Of a stretch of 64,000 nt of DNA, positions 46,349-56,682 are shown piece by piece. This stretch comes from Bretschneidera sinensis (Eukaryota; Streptophyta; Magnoliopsida; Brassicales; Akaniaceae). Location: assembly GCA_023935145.1 (NCBI GenBank), contig CM043698.1, positions 149,173,625-149,237,624 of the forward strand, given 5' to 3'. The first letter of the stretch is position 1. Each line of letters begins with the position of its first letter. Position numbers and translations under genes: made by a program. Under the pieces are notes generated by a model. It was not told the origin of the DNA. It was given only the letters and a program-made list of their open reading frames with translations, and made no database searches.

Positions 46349-47497
46349 TGTAGACTGAGGTTCCAATTCAAGAGAGGGTGAATTGGGTTTTTAAAAACTT
46401 TTACTAATTGCTCACAAGTTTATAAAAACAGTTAAGTGCACAAGCGTATAAACAAGTAAAGTGCTTTAAATAAAGGAGTTTAAGGAATAGAAATGCAAAC
46501 TCAGTTTAATGTGGTTCTGCAATATCGGATTCGTTCTGACCCTACGGCCACTCTCTTCAACGAACCTCCTTGAAGTAATCCACTAAAACTCTTAGTCGTA
46601 CAACTTCATGGGTGTTGCACAAACCTTACAAACAATCCCTTCCTCTCGGAAGCTAATCCCTTCTACAATAAATATTAGCTGCTGTAAAGTAAATGGTAGA
46701 GAGATAGCAACGAATGCTTTTACAACTGAAAAATATCTCTCTTTCAAAGTAAAGCTTGAAGAATGGCTCAACAATAAATGTTTCAAAGCTTTTGTATATT
46801 AATGAGCAAAAACTTCATTGAATGTGTAATCCTTCTGTTTTAAATGCTCATTGGAGTGGGTTTATGATATGATATGTCCTCATCAGTTTATATAGCCTTG
46901 AATTAATATGACCGTTTGGTACTGACTTGGTACGTTTTGGTACATTAAATGCTCAAGTCTGATGCCTCAATGGTCATACTTTTCGAATTGCCAGTCGACT
47001 GGGTCAAACGAAAAGTCTCACTTTTTAAGGCTGTGAAGAGTACTAGCCGATTGGGTCATTAGTACTAGTCGACTGGGGACTTACTGTCCAATATACTAGT
47101 TGACTGGTATGAAGCACCTTGTCGACTGGGGACACACTGTCCTATATACCAATCTTCTGGTATAAGTACCCAGTCAACTGGGTTGCCCTTCAACCTAGTT
47201 TTTCATGTTTTGAAATGTTTTTGATTTAGAAGAGTTTGAATAAATAGTTTTGTCAAAATGTTTTTACAAAAGGAGCCAAAAGACAAGCTCGTTACCTGAA
47301 CAAACAAAATTTACAACTTGTTTCAATACCTTATGCCTACACTAGATCTTCTATCTTGACTTGGTGTCTGATTCGAGTTAAGTTCTTGTATCTTGATTAT
47401 TGGCTGTTTGCTTTTATCGTTTAAAACACTTAGATAAAACTGTTAGTACAATTAGAGTTGCATTTTGTCATTATTAAAATTTAGATGAGGGTCAACA
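46349..47497 (-). repeat. Copia Y 5' LTR
   Basis: 1149 bp with intact ends on the minus strand (TGTTGACCC ... AGTCTACA). U3 contains the AGTCGACT palindrome cluster at 46990-47184. A minus-strand TATA box, TATATAAA, lies at 46887-46894, about 100 bp downstream of the cluster. GTAGC follows at 47498-47502. Confidence 0.88.
46990..47184 (-). promoter_or_regulatory. U3 palindrome cluster in Copia Y LTR
   Basis: About seven copies of CCAGTCGACTGG or close variants, spaced 20-45 bp, just upstream of the TATA box. Clusters of palindromes in U3 are typical of binding sites for a dimeric factor; the factor is unknown. Equivalent cluster in the other LTR: 21014-21230. Confidence 0.6.
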
Positions 47498-47809
47498 GTA
47501 GCAAACACTACTTTTCTCCAAAGATGATCCCTCTCCACTAGAAACCTCCATAATCGTTTTCTCAAGAAGTACTTTATTAAATAAGGAAAGAGATTTAATG
47601 CATGATCCCTCTTTCTCCAAAGGTTATTTAACCACCTCCATCTCACCAAATGATACTTAACATCCAGTCCCGTGTTACCCCAAAGAAATCTTTTTTGAAT
47701 CCTCTCTAACCAATTAGTCACCGAAGAAAGAATAGGGAAAAGAGACTTGAAGTAGATAGGAAGGTTAGAAAGAGTACTCTTAATAAGAGTAAGCCTCCTC
47801 CAAGGTAGT
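47498..47809 (-). mobile_element. LINE, unit 2, middle segment
   Basis: Counterpart of about 6905-7215. Minus-strand RT thumb-like sequence (NWLERIQKRFLWGNTGLDVK) is readable. It lies between the target duplications of Copia Y (GTAGC) and Copia X (GTAGT at 47805-47809) and resumes at 53126. Confidence 0.82.
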
Positions 47810-48636
47810 TATTGTTATTTGTCTAAGTTTCAAACATATCCAAACATGGTCTAAAGTTCGTTAAAGTCCAAATCAAAGGTGGAGTATGAAATTTCAGCAA
47901 GTTAAACGGTTGCACACAAGTGTGTGCTTAAGTTTTGAGTGTGGAAAGGTCAGGCACACTGCTGTGGAAGTTTCTGCCCACAGGCAGGAGGTGTGCGCAC
48001 AGCACCAGGAGGCTGAAGCATCAGGTCACGCCGCAGCACACAGCACCACATCAAAATGCACAGCATCACTTGGAGAGTGATGAAGGGCTGAGATTAAAGG
48101 AATGACATGATCAAAGGGTCAAGAATGATTCACAAGATTGTCCAAGAATTAAGAGACTATAAAAAGGGTTTCCTAGCCTCATTTCAAGTGGTGAAAAAGG
48201 TGTGTGAGAGAACCACACAGGTTGTGACATTGTGAGATCATTGTAAACACAAGAGAGAATTGTGTGAGAGATATAAACACAAGAGGGACTCTTGTAGTGA
48301 GGCTGGTTGTAAAGAAGAGAGGTTAGTAGAGAACGGATAGAAAGCATTGTAATAGGTCTATCACTTTCTCGTTCTCTTCTTGGTTCTTCAAGAACTTGGA
48401 TTCTTGAAGGGGATTGCTGTAACTTTCTAAGAACCATTGAGATAGTGCAGAGAGTTCGGAGGAACTCACGGGAACGTAGGCACATTGCTGAACCTCGACA
48501 ACAAATTACTTGTCTTCTTTCTTTCTTTGATTTTCTGTTCTTGTGTTCAATTGTTGAAATTCTTTCTACAAGTCATTCAAGACTTGGGTGTTTGGAAGAT
48601 CACCACCTGGGCATCTTGTCAAGGTGATTTCCAACA
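47810..48636 (+). repeat. Copia X 5' LTR
   Basis: 827 bp, beginning TATTGTTATTTG (the 3' LTR begins TGTTGTTATTTG, so the terminal TG has mutated) and ending CCAACA. TATAAAAA at 48158-48165 is a good TATA box; the 3' LTR has TTTAAAAA there. The leader carries several GAGAGAA and GTGTGAGAG repeats. Confidence 0.9.
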
Positions 48637-48637
48637 G

Positions 48638-48670
48638 TGGTATCAGAGCTTTGGACAATGGTATCAGAGC
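48638..48670 (+). other. Primer-binding site of Copia X, present twice
   Basis: TGGTATCAGAGC at 48638-48649, one base after the LTR, and again at 48659-48670. Both are complementary to initiator-Met tRNA. Only the first is in the normal position. Confidence 0.85.
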
Positions 48671-48986
48671 ACAGCAGTTGGTTATCGGAACAAGAAGTAG
48701 AAGGTACGGAGCCAAGACTCCAAAATCAAAGATCAACTTCTTGGGTGATTCAAGAACGGAGTTAAGATCTATATATGATCGTGTTCTTGAGGTAAATCAA
48801 GAACGGTGTTAAGATCAATATCTGATCGTGTTCTTGAGGGTGATTCAAGAACGGTGTAAAGATCAAGATCTGGTCGTGTTCTTGAAAGTGATTCAAGAAC
48901 GGTTAAGATCCATCTTCGATCTGTGTTCTTGAGGTTGAAGAAAGCATTTGTGGGTACTGCATAAGACATGGGATCATCTCCGCAAG

Positions 48987-49850
48987 ATGGGTTCAAATTT
49001 CGGTATTAAGAAGTTTGATGGAAAGGGAGATTTTTCCCTATGGAAGCGGAAGATCAAGGAGGTTCTTGTGTAACAAAAAGTGGACTTGGCTATTGTTGAA
49101 GATGATGCTTTTCCAGCAAGTATCACGGAGGACCAGCAGACCGAGATGAAGAAGATGGCTTACAGCACCATTTTCTTACACATGTCGGATAATGTCACAA
49201 GGGAGTGCGGAGACTCGGAAGATCCAGCTGCATTATGGAAGAAACTAGATGAATTGTTTCTTGCCAAGACTCTCCCACATAAGAGGTATCTTCGAAAACG
49301 AATCTTTGCTTTTAAATTTGATCCTAAGAAAGAGTTGCAAGATAATCTTGATGCCAAGAAAAGGAGTGCATCAAGTGATAAAGGGCTGTTCTTTAAAAGA
49401 AGGCCAGCAACTTGGTATGGCAGCAACCATGGCTACTACCGGGACAGAAGTAGAGAAGAGAGCCATGGGAGAGTGCACAGCAGCATGCATGGCTACTACC
49501 GGGACAGAGGTAGAGGAGAAAGCCATGGGAGAATGCATTCCAAACTGAGATTTAGAGGGAAGAGCTGCTACTACTGCCATAAGGAGGGTCATGTCAAGAA
49601 AGATTGCAAGAAGATGACAAGGGATAGAAGAGGAAGCCATACCAAGAATGGAGAGGCTTCGGTTGCCAAAACAGAACAACAAGATGATGATGTTCTTGTT
49701 GTGTGCTCAAGTGTGAGCAAGGGGCAAGAAGGCAGCGGGAAATGGATCTTGGATACCGGATGCACTCATCATATGAGCCCTCACAAAGAATGGTTCAAGA
49801 AGATCAATGATGGAAGGGTCTTCTTGGGGAATGTAATTCTTGCCAAGTGA
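48987..49850 (+). pseudogene. Copia X gag and protease, broken
   Basis: Starts MGSNFGIKKFDGKGDFSLW, then a TAA at 49071-49073 where CAA is expected, then 256 open codons. Typical UBN2 Gag up to RKRIFAFKFDPKKEL. The middle of Gag is then missing and the sequence jumps to a basic region with two HGYYRDR repeats, a CCHC knuckle (CYYCHKEGHVKKDC, 49566-49607) and a protease (WILDTGCTHHM). A frameshift near 49830-49847 separates it from the next frame. Confidence 0.85.
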
Positions 49851-51352
49851 GAGGGATTGGAGATATCCAATTGAGGATGTTTGATGGAGTCACAAGGCTG
49901 CTGGAAAATGTGAGGTATGTTCCAGATTTGAAGAGGAACTTGATCTCATTGGGGCAGCTGGATTCCATGGGCTATACATGCAAGATAGAGGGAGGAAAGA
50001 TCAAGGTGGCCAATGGATCTTTGGTAGTGATCAAGGCAGCAAGAAACGATGGACTCAATGAGATGATCGGAGAAACAGAAACCAATGATCAAGCAGCAAG
50101 CTTGATGGCTGAGCTGGACAAGGCAGCCCTTTGGCGTACTCGCTTGGGACACATGAGCGAAAAGGGCCTGCAAGTGCTTAGCAAGGAAGGTCTACTTGGT
50201 GGTGACAAAGTAGAAGAACTGGATTTCTGTAAGAGCTGTGTTTTTTGGCAGCAACATCGGGTCAGCTTCAACACCGGAGTGCACAAGTCTAAGGGCATTC
50301 TTGACTACATTCATGCGGACCTTTGGGGACCAGTAAGGACACCAACACAGGGAGGTAACATTTACTTTCTGTCTTTAATTGATGATTATTCAAGAAAAGT
50401 ATGGGTTTATTTGGTTAAGAATAAATTAGATGCCTTGAATAAATTAGTGGTGTGGAAAGGGCTGGTTGAGACTCAAATGGGTAGAGTAGTTAAGGGGATA
50501 AGAACCGATAATGGCTTAGAAATTTTTAACCAAGAACTTGATCAATTCTGTAGGTTAAATGGCATTCTAAGACATAGGACGGTTGTGGAAACTTCTCAGC
50601 AAAATGGAGTTGCTGAGTTGATGAATAAGACCTTTATGGAAAAGGTTAGGTGCATGTTAGATGGATCCGGGTTACCAAAATATTTTTGGGGAGAAGCTGT
50701 AGCTACAGCTGCATATTTGATTAATAGATCACCCTCTAGGATTGTGTTCCAAAAGACTCCCATGGAGATGTGGAGTGGAAAATCCCCTGAGTTGGACAAC
50801 CTTAGGACTTTTGGGTGTGCTGCGTATGCACTCCAAAAGGAGGATAAGCTTAGCCCAGGATCTAGAAAATATGTGTTTCTAGGATATGGGGAAGGGGCTA
50901 AGGGGTACAGGTTGTGGTCCTTAGAAAAAGAAGGATTTAAACTCATAATAAGTAGGGATGTTGTCTTTAATGAATTATTATTTCCCTACTTGGAGAAAAC
51001 TAACCCTGCAGGGGCTAGTGAGCAAACTAATTCAGAAATTGTTGAGCATAGCATCAAGGGAGATTCTGTTCAGGTAGAGCAAAGGAGGCAAGAGGGTTTG
51101 GACCAGGTAGAGCCCTTGGATGATTTCCAAGCTCAAGAAACTCAAGAAGAGGCTGAACAAGAAAAGGATGCTGCAGCAAGTCAGAAGGACTTTCAGCTCA
51201 TAAGAGACCGGGAAAGAAGGCTGGTCGGACCACCTTCAAGATGTGGGTTTGCGGATGCTGCGGATGCAGCAGCTCCTTGGACAGAAGGAGAGATGAGTGA
51301 ACAAGAAACTTACACGGATGCCATGGAGTGTAAGGATTCGTCAAAGTGGTAG
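49847..51352 (+). pseudogene. Copia X GAG-pre-integrase and integrase
   Basis: 501 open codons. YVPDLKRNLISLGQL (end of the protease region), LWRTRLGHMSEKGL (GAG-pre-integrase His motif), then the integrase: HADLWGPVRTP, RTDNGLEIF and QQNGVAELMN hold the DDE residues, and CAAYALQKEDKLSPGSRKYVFLGY follows in the C-terminal part. A TAG stop at 51350-51352 lies in the same frame as the RT remnant that follows. Confidence 0.88.
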
Positions 51353-51358
51353 CTAGCT

Positions 51359-52216
51359 ATGGAGGAAGAAATGGATTCTTTGAGAAAGAACAACTTCTGG
51401 GAATTGGTGAAAATTCCAGGAAATCAGAAAGTTGTGGAATGTAAGTGCACTTACAAGATCAAAGAAGGGTGCCCTCCAAGAGATGAAGTCCGGAACAAGG
51501 CTAAGCTGGTGGTGAATGGGTTCATAAGAAGAGAAGACATAGGTTTCACAGAAACTTTCTCACCTGGACACAAGGTGGAGAAGATGGTGAGTATCCTCAC
51601 CTATGTCATTGATGGGCTGTTAGTTTGGAACAGCAGGAAGAGGATGGAAAGGTTTAGATCTCAACTCAGTGAGGAGTTCGAGAGGAAGGATCTCAGCCTT
51701 GCACAAAAGATCCTTGGGATGAGGAGAATCATCGGGGAAAGGAAGAGAAGCAGGTCAAGTGTTTCTTGGGCAATGGATGTTTTCAGCAAATGTGTGAGTA
51801 ATCCCAGAAAAGAGCGTTGTCTTGGGATGAAGTGGTTGCTGAGGTACATGGAGGCTCAGTGGCAGCCAGTTGTAGCACTCATAACAACCAGGGCAGAATG
51901 CATAGCGGCTACGGAAGCCATAAAGGAGGCTATGGGGTGCAAGGGGTTGTTGGACGAGTGGGAGGTCCTAAAAGAGCAGGTGGTGGTATCTTTGGATAGC
52001 CAAAGTGCGGGGCACTTGTGGAGGTATCCGATGTTCCATGAGGGGATGGAGCATATGGATGTTCTGTATCATTACATTCTGGAAAATGGTACAGAAGGAA
52101 GCATTAATGTTGACAAGAAAACCACGGAGAAAAGTCCTGCAGATTTAGGCACCAAGTTTCTACCTCTAAGTAAGTTTAATCATTGCCTTGAATTACTTAG
52201 GATTGGAGTCAGTTAA
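51359..52216 (+). pseudogene. Copia X RT/RNase H remnant with large deletion
   Basis: 285 open codons. The start of RT is kept (NNFWELVKIP, FTETFSPGHKVEKM), then the palm is lost. The active-site region is reduced to YVIDGLLVWNS, so the YVDD motif is gone. RNase H is also shortened (WLLRYMEAQWQPV, TRAECIAATEAIKEAMG), and the C-terminus (EKSPADLGTKFLPLSKFNHCLELLRI) is normal. The frame stays open despite the deletions. It cannot encode reverse transcriptase. Confidence 0.85.
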
Positions 52217-52299
52217 TTGGTAACTTAATATGAGTTTGGATCCCGAAACTTTCTGCACAATGGTTCAGATTTTTTGAACACTTAGACAAAGATAGAGAT

Positions 52300-53125
52300 T
52301 GTTGTTATTTGTCTAAGTTTCAAACATATCCAAACATGATCTAAAGTTGGTTAAAGTCCAAATCAAAGGTGGAGTATGAAATTTCAGCAAGTTAAACGGT
52401 TGCACACAAGTGTGTGCTTAAGTTTTGAGCGTGGAAAGGTCAGGCACACTGCTGTGGAAGTTTCTGCCCACAGGCAGGAGGTGTGCGCACAGCACCAGGA
52501 GGCTAAGCATCAGGTCACGACGCAGCACACAGCACCACATCAAAATGCACAGCATCACTTGGAGAGTGATGAAGGGCTGAGATTAAAGGAAGAACATGAT
52601 CAAAGGGTCAAGAATGATTCACAAAATTGTCCAAGAATTAAGAGGCTTTAAAAAGGGTTTCCTAGCCTCATTTCAAGTGGTGAAAAAGGTGTGTGAGAGA
52701 ACCACATAGGTTGTGACATTGTGAGATCATTGTAAACACAAGAGAGAATTGTGTGAGAGACATAAACACAAGAAGGACTCTTGTAGTGAGGCTGGTTGTA
52801 AAGAAGAGAGGTTAGTAGAGAATTGATAGAAAGCATTGTAATAGGTCTATCACTTTCTCGTTCTCTTCTTGGTTCTTCAAGAACTTGGATTCTTGAAGGG
52901 GATTGCTGTAACTTTGTAAGAACCATTGAGATAGTGCAGAGAGTTCGGAGGAACTCACGGGAACGTAGGCACATTGCTGAACCTCGACAACAAATTACTT
53001 GTCTTCTTTCTTTCTTTGATTTTCTGTTCTTGTGTTCGATTGCTGAAATTCTTTCTACAAGTCATTCAAGACTTGGGTGTTTGGAAGATCACCACCTGGG
53101 CATCTTGTCAAGGTGATTTCCAACA
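52300..53125 (+). repeat. Copia X 3' LTR
   Basis: 826 bp, TGTTGTTATTTG ... CCAACA. A purine-rich stretch (CAAAGATAGAGAT, about 52287-52299) directly before it is the likely polypurine tract. The TATA box is mutated relative to the 5' LTR. Confidence 0.9.
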
Positions 53126-53307
53126 GTAGTGATTCTTCCATCTGGCCAATCTTTTCTCGAACTTTTCCACAATCAAATTCCAAACACATTTTTTCTTTAA
53201 ATTTAGCTCTAAGAGGGAGGCCAAGGGAAGTAATAGAAAATGATCCCACTTTGCAACCCAACAAGTTTGCAAGAAAATGACCATTAATATATTCTCCGAG
53301 CGGAATT
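53126..53307 (-). mobile_element. LINE, unit 2, 5' end segment
   Basis: Counterpart of about 7215-7353, with NLLGCKVGSFSITSLGLPLRA on the minus strand, the last part of the reverse transcriptase. It ends at the second copy of the LINE target duplication, ATGATATACATTTTTT (53308-53323), identical to 19243-19258. Confidence 0.82.
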
Positions 53308-53323
53308 ATGATATACATTTTTT

Positions 53324-53705
53324 CGATAAGCAGGAAATTTATTAAAAAACACAAAGAGGGTGCACCACAAAGCCAAAGGCTATTTACAATGGAGAAAATC
53401 TACAAAATCTAAGAGATCCTTATTATTTGCAAAGAAATTTCCTCTGATAAAAAAAATTAAAAGTATTGAACCAACTATCTCTTATAGATGCAATCGAACT
53501 TTCAAAACCTTCGAAGGCCTCCTCTTTCTCCACAGTATCCACCGAATCGAGTGTGGAATTAAAATTAAAGTCTTTTTGACCTCCTTGGAAGCCCTTGCGT
53601 CGCTCCAAGCCTAAATTTCATCTCTCAGGGACCTGCAACCACTCAAAAGACCCGCACAATTTTATATGTCATTTCTCACAAGCTTCTAGCAAAAGACACA
53701 TATAT
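53324..53705 (-). mobile_element. Second short LINE 3' fragment, unit 2
   Basis: Counterpart of 7371-7740. Minus-strand ORF2 tail with stops. Confidence 0.7.
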
Positions 53706-54205
53706 GATATACATAATATATTATTGTTTTAGTGTTTTATTCTATACTAAAATAGATTATTGATTTCGATAAACAAAAAGATAAGTTAACTGCTAGTTAA
53801 TTGATTTTGTATTTTAACAAAAATAAAAAAGTACATACACAATTGAATTTAATTTAGTATATATGGATTTAACTAATCAAAACAAATATATACGGCATTA
53901 ATGTTTAAGTTAGTATGTGTTTGCATTAAAGTAATGGTGATAAGTTGATTACATATTGAAAATCTATGATATTTCTTAATATAGTTTATGTTATATGAAT
54001 TATAACTTTTTTATACACATTTTTTTGTAAATGTGCGCCTCACCTTTGTCAGGGGTGCGCCTGCGCCTTGCGTCTAGGCTCCAGATAGCAACTATGTGTG
54101 TGTGCGTGTGTTATGTGTAAATGCTAAATATTTATGAAAAATGATAGTATGTATCTTGGAAAGGAAATGAATATACTATCTTTTTTATCTTTCGACCTTT
54201 CTTAG
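53706..54205 (+). other. AT-rich intron-like sequence, unit 2
   Basis: Counterpart of 7741-8187, ending in acceptor CTTAG (54205). It contains a GC-rich insert of about 50 bp (TGCGCCTCACC, GTGCGCCTGCGCC) that is absent from unit 1. Confidence 0.6.
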
Positions 54206-56110
54206 GAAGCCGTCAATGAAGTAATGGAAAGAGTACCCCTGCTGAAAGAGATTGTTGATCACTACAGTGGACCAGATAGGGTAACTGCAAAGCAACAACA
54301 AAAGGAGTTAGAAAGAGTCGTAAAAACAATCCCCGAGACTGCACCTGCTTCCGTAAAGCGGTTTGCTAACCGTGCGGTTTTTTCTCTTCAGGTTAGTATT
54401 AGACCCTCATCCTCTTTCATTCATGTTTAGTTGATTTGAGTTGCATTCTATGATACTTATTCAGGGAAATGCTTTGCTATTGACCATCATGTTTGATGCA
54501 TGGAAAATGTGGCTATACTGTGTCAAAATTGTATCACTGGTTGCTCAAGAGACAATAGTCAGCACAATTATCATCTTTTATATAAGCTAGGACTCAAATT
54601 TTTGGACATATATGAAAGTGAGTTCATCTAGTAAACGCTTAGACATTTTTAGACAACTGCATTCTGAGCCATGGGATATCCAGCATTAGAATTAGTTAAA
54701 ATGGCTTGTTTCATCCAAATCTCAACTACTTGGGTTTTTCTCAATTTTTAATTGAATATATTGTCTAGAGGAAAACAAAAATAAGAAGAAATGGTAGGCG
54801 TATAAAGGTGCTCAAAAAACATATCACAGTGGTCAGTTGAAAGCAGGTGTTTTTACCATTTTTTCTCTCTTCTTGATTTTGCTAAAGTTTCTATGTATTT
54901 CATCGGAAAGAGTGAAAGACTACTTGTGAGTTAAAACTTAAAAAGAATTAGAATTATAGAGTGAAATTTTAGCTAGAAATACTAAGAATATTAATAATTT
55001 AAGTAAAACATTAGAACTGAAGTTAAAAAAATTTGGCCAAGAATACTGTAAATTACTCTAGTTTTATTTTTTAAATACACTCACTACCCAATGAGAAGAA
55101 AAGTTGGCTAGTTAAATATTAAACCCAACAGAGGATGCCCGCCCTTACACATTTCTTTTAACTTTGATATTAACTAATATCCGTAAAACGTTTTCTATTA
55201 AAATTACTTATCAAAAAAAAAAGTTTTCTATTAAAACTAATTTAATGATTTAATATAAAAATCGATTGAATATTGAATGAAAGCTTCATGAGAGTTGATA
55301 ATACAAAATATCATATAAGTGAAGAGGATTTTTAAGTTTAACTTTCACCATTCACAAGTGAAAAAATCTTATATCCATTTGAAAAATAAAACAGGAATAT
55401 TATATCTCATTAGTTACATGAATTATTAGGGGTACCTCTGGAGGTTTGAGACTTCGGTTTGAAAATTTTCTTCTCTTTCTCAATTAAATCATCATCGCTT
55501 AAAGAAAGTTATACTTGTATTTATTTTGGAAAGGAAAGACGGTGATAATGATGCTGTTTTGGTGCTTCCATGTTAATTTCAGTGGCTGCTAGAATTTATT
55601 GGGTCGTGCAGTATGCGTAACCTTTCATTATCCTTTTTCTCTAATACTGAGGCTTTTCATCTGTGTTCTCTTACTTGATTTTATGTTACTACATATTCTT
55701 CTTGTATTGCTCCGCTCCTTCAATAAAATTATATTTCTATTAACTTGTAAGTAAGTGGATGCTCCGTGTGCAAAAATTTAATGCGCAATCATTATGTACA
55801 TATAACATGTTTAAAATGATATTCACGAGAAAATTCTTTCCCAACATTCAGGATGAGTGCGAGCCTGGGTATTCTGAGCCCTCCCCATCTTTTTTCTCAT
55901 TGTATTCTTAATATATAATTACTAAACTTTTAGAATTCGCTACAGGGTCAAGCTTTTCCAACAGCATTTACACATTCAAAATAGCATGCCAAGAAGGTTT
56001 ATTAACTCTTTCCAAATTTTACAATGCAGAGCAACCCTGGTTCGCGATTTGACAAGAAATGCCAATTCATGGATAAGGTTGTCTGGGAGGTTTCTCAGCA
56101 TTACAAGTAG
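54206..56110 (+). CDS. Last two exons of a conserved plant gene (partial)
   Basis: Exon 54206-54391 (62 codons, EAVNEVMERVPLL to ANRAVFSLQ) and exon 56030-56110 (26 codons plus TAG: SNPGSRFDKKCQF to WEVSQHYK) join in frame across a phase-0 GT-AG intron of 1638 bp. The mixture of charged residues and the tidy splice sites suggest real, conserved coding sequence. No upstream exon is visible before the acceptor at 54205: retrotransposon and lectin DNA lie there. It is thus either the end of a gene with a very long intron or an orphan 3' fragment. I do not recognise the family with enough certainty to name it. A diverged copy of the first exon is at 8188-8373. Confidence 0.6.
54392..56029 (+). 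other. Intron of the conserved plant gene
   Basis: The first 850 bp match 8374-9236; the rest is unique to this copy. No coding sequence recognised. Confidence 0.6.
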
Positions 56111-56331
56111 AACCAGCGGGCTTAATTTGTTTTACAATCATATCGAGTAATGTCAATGTCCTCAATGCATGAGATCATATTGTGAAATGATCTGGTTTGA
56201 AATGTTTGACAATATTTCACGAATTTTATCGCAACAAATGATCAGGATTTTGCTTTACTTTTGATTCTCTGATTTTAGAATTATGTGCTGTAATAAGCTT
56301 CGGTTATAATGTTGTCTTGCTATGTTTATGA
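56111..56331 (+). other. Probable 3' untranslated region
   Basis: Follows the TAG stop and is cut by Copia Z at 56332. The continuation of host DNA is at 62904. Confidence 0.45.
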
Positions 56332-56669
56332 TGTAACCAATCCATTGCTGGTCTAAACGTGCAACTTTTTAACTGCTCATTGATTGTGGTAACTAATGTA
56401 TGGAATACGGACGGACGTTCTTGATGGGAGAACAAGTATAAATACATAGTTTGGTCCCTAGATTCGGAACGATTCATTTTCTTTCGATCATGCACCATCA
56501 AATTGGAGAGTTCTGAGAGTCTAAAGGTACCAATACCGAGAGAATAGTAAATTGTGTGAGTGAAAAGTTTTAATGACCGGAAGTATCTTTACGGTCCATA
56601 TTATTTCCGCCTTTAATCTATATGCTATTTAAATTGTTTAGTATGTTTAGATTATATTTAAATTTTACA
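56332..56669 (+). repeat. Copia Z 5' LTR
   Basis: 338 bp, TGTAACCAATCC ... TTTTACA, with a TATAAATA box at 56437-56444. Confidence 0.88.
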
Positions 56670-56671
56670 TT

Positions 56672-56682
56672 TGGTATGAGAG
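56672..56682 (+). other. Primer-binding site, Copia Z
   Basis: TGGTATGAGAG just inside the 5' LTR, one base different from the usual initiator-Met complement TGGTATCAGAG. Confidence 0.75.

Larger units (their letters stand above)
20406..47497 (-). mobile_element. Copia Y: Ty1/Copia element, SIRE/Maximus-like, split by a Gypsy array
   Basis: Minus-strand LTR retrotransposon with LTRs of about 1.14 kb at both ends and the target duplication GTAGC at 20401-20405 and 47498-47502. The empty site is visible at 6905-6909 in unit 1 (CATACGTAGCAATCACTAC). Order from the right: 5' LTR, tRNA-Met primer site, gag with coiled coil and CCHC knuckle, GAG-pre-integrase, integrase, (17-kb Gypsy insertion), rest of integrase, RT, RNase H, a spacer with palindromes, an envelope-like third ORF, polypurine tract, 3' LTR. 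Without the insertion it is about 10 kb. The length, the gag coiled coil and the extra 3' ORF fit the SIRE/Maximus lineage. Many stops make it inactive. Confidence 0.88.
47810..53125 (+). mobile_element. Copia X: Ty1/Copia element with internal deletions
   Basis: 5316 bp on the plus strand, LTRs 47810-48636 and 52300-53125 (about 98% alike by eye), target duplication GTAGT at 47805-47809 and 53126-53130. The empty site is seen in unit 1 near 7214 (CACAGTAGTGATTC). It contains gag pieces, a CCHC knuckle, protease, integrase and an RT/RNase H remnant. Large in-frame losses in gag and RT, plus stops and a frameshift, make it non-autonomous. Confidence 0.92.

Noticed and set aside
48111..48485. 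124-codon minus-strand frame in the Copia X LTR, repeated in the 3' LTR
   Set aside because: Antisense shadow within the LTR; duplicated only because LTRs are duplicated.
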